A stretch of 53,528 nucleotides of DNA from positions 1-53,528 of the forward strand of contig CALCCB010000054.1 in assembly GCA_937899625.1 (NCBI GenBank), read 5' to 3'. Origin of the DNA: an uncultured Bacteroidota bacterium. Its GTDB lineage: Bacteria; Bacteroidota; Bacteroidia; Flavobacteriales_D; Crocinitomicaceae. How positions within the stretch are numbered: the stretch's first letter is position 1; each line of letters begins with the position of its first letter. The notes below the pieces were generated by a model. The model did not search any database and was not told where the DNA came from. It was given only the letters and a program-made list of their open reading frames with translations. The translations under genes and the position numbers were made by a program. Shown here piece by piece: positions 52,660 through 53,528 of the stretch.

Positions 52660-53528
52660 ATGAATAAAAAGCTATTGCTTGCCGCTTCTTTTTCAGTGCT
52701 CTGTTCGATTTTTGGTATATCGCAACAGGATAAACTGACCACTAATTTCATTTATGATAAAATGAGCCTTAATCCTGGGTCTACTGGTTTAGATGAAGGG
52801 ATTTGTGGGACAACGATCTATCGTAATCAGTGGGATAGAATTAATGGAGCGCCGAATTCTGCTATTTTTAATTTGGAGGCGAACATGAACCGCTTCTTTC
52901 CTGGAGGAATTGGTCTATCATTTTATCATGATGCAATTGGATTCAACAGACAGAACAATGTATTGTTGAATTACTCTTATCCGCTTGAAATTGGTGGAGC
53001 AGGTAAGTTGGGCATAGGTTTAGGAGTTGGAATTATCAACTTTGGAATGAATCCTGAATGGGTGCCGCCCACAACCGCTGTTGATAACTCGTTGCCTGTA
53101 GGATGGAATTCGACTAACCTTGATTTAAATTTTGGTTTGTACTTCAAAGGAGAATCTGATTACTATTTCGGATTGTCTTCAACACATTTAAGTGAAACAT
53201 TGTTAAAGCAAAGTGTTGGGGGTATTGATTACCAGTATCAGACGAAAAGACACTACTACATCATGGGAGGTAAAAAGTTCTCTCAGATTGGACCTGGAGA
53301 TATTGATGCACAAGTTCTTTTAAAGACTGAGCTTGTTAAATTTCAAGCGGATGTTATGGTTCGATACATGTACTCTCAAATGTTGAATGGTGTTTACGGA
53401 GGATTATTGTACCGTAGTTCAGATGCGATCTCTTTGGTTTTAGGATGTTCTCCTATTCCAAACTTTACTGTAGGTTATTCTTATGATGTTAATACTTCAA
53501 AATTAGGAAATGGTCAAGGTGTACACGA
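52660..53528 (+). CDS. PorP/SprF family type IX secretion membrane protein (3' end outside window)
   Basis: The open frame runs from the ATG at 52660 to the window end (289 codons). A signal peptide (MNKKLLLAASFSVLCSIFGISQQ) is followed by the family start FIYDKMSLNPGSTGLDEGI, TIYRNQWDRINGAPNSAIFNLEA, and beta-barrel-like strands such as GIGLSFYHDAIGFNRQNNVLLNYSY and YYIMGGKKFSQI. PorP/SprF proteins are outer-membrane partners in T9SS secretion and gliding and often precede gldK. The 164-base gap before it is AT-rich and lacks a clear -7 box. It contains AATGTCAGT at 52616-52624. The C terminus is not visible. Confidence 0.88.
   Translation, partial: MNKKLLLAASFSVLCSIFGISQQDKLTTNFIYDKMSLNPGSTGLDEGICGTTIYRNQWDRINGAPNSAIFNLEANMNRFFPGGIGLSFYHDAIGFNRQNNVLLNYSYPLEIGGAGKLGIGLGVGIINFGMNPEWVPPTTAVDNSLPVGWNSTNLDLNFGLYFKGESDYYFGLSSTHLSETLLKQSVGGIDYQYQTKRHYYIMGGKKFSQIGPGDIDAQVLLKTELVKFQADVMVRYMYSQMLNGVYGGLLYRSSDAISLVLGCSPIPNFTVGYSYDVNTSKLGNGQGVH

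Noticed and set aside
1-53528. CRISPR arrays, insertion sequences, prophage, tRNA or rRNA genes
   Set aside because: No regularly spaced repeats, transposase or integrase motifs, tRNA cloverleaf with CCA end, or rRNA segments were recognised on reading both strands; tRNA detection by eye is limited.

Overview
The window is a chromosomal segment of a member of the Bacteroidota, most likely a marine Flavobacteriia relative such as a Cryomorphaceae- or Crocinitomicaceae-like organism. The grounds are a secreted protein with a type IX secretion (T9SS) C-terminal sorting domain, a PorP/SprF-type protein at the right edge, an S46 dipeptidyl-peptidase, the gene order M23 peptidase / coiled-coil protein / zapA / rny, and -7 boxes of the Bacteroidota type TAnnTTTG upstream of many genes. 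No rRNA, tRNA, CRISPR array or insertion sequence was found. No stretch longer than about 200 bases lacks a gene.

Layout. 1-409 is a sugar-nucleotidyltransferase fragment whose open reading frame runs on into a sequence resembling an intein block B of viral DNA polymerases. It may be a rearranged end or an assembly chimera. 355-4044 holds a leftward M23 peptidase and a rightward ZapB-like/ZapA/RNase Y group. 4051-16562 is a tightly packed surface-polysaccharide locus: UDP-sugar epimerase, flippase, two polymerase/ligase-type membrane proteins, a FemAB/GNAT protein, a hexapeptide acyltransferase, three glycosyltransferases, two DegT-type aminotransferases and a small phosphoglycosyl transferase. 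Its middle (about 5-11 kb) is visibly more AT-rich than the flanks. 16545-18931 is a leftward group of ATP-grasp protein, ZIP metal transporter and methyltransferase. 19017-20542 encodes a SiaB/SiaC regulatory pair overlapping coaE.

20520-31310 contains a second methyltransferase, an unknown membrane protein, a DPP11-like peptidase, a GH1 glycosidase, lipoamide dehydrogenase, a 1032-residue T9SS-exported beta-propeller protein and lipoyl synthase. 31438-41830 holds OsmC, RlmB, a GT39-like membrane glycosyltransferase, a HAD phosphatase, uracil phosphoribosyltransferase, and an ABC exporter / solute-binding-like protein / ferrochelatase operon, followed by S-adenosylhomocysteinase.

42031-48694 is a leftward chain: miaB, a sigma-54 activator, lptE, a TPR protein and secG, then groES-groEL. 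A sigma-54-type promoter (GG-N10-GC) lies in front of groES with a 13-bp perfect inverted repeat about 80 bases upstream of it. An 11-mer of that repeat recurs upstream of miaB, the head of the operon that encodes the activator. This suggests a self-contained sigma-54 chaperonin circuit and is the most interesting regulatory signal found. 48925-53528 runs rightward with topA, an arginase-fold protein that has lost several metal ligands, and the start of a PorP/SprF-like gene. In related genomes this order leads into the gldKLMN T9SS core genes, which would lie just beyond the window.
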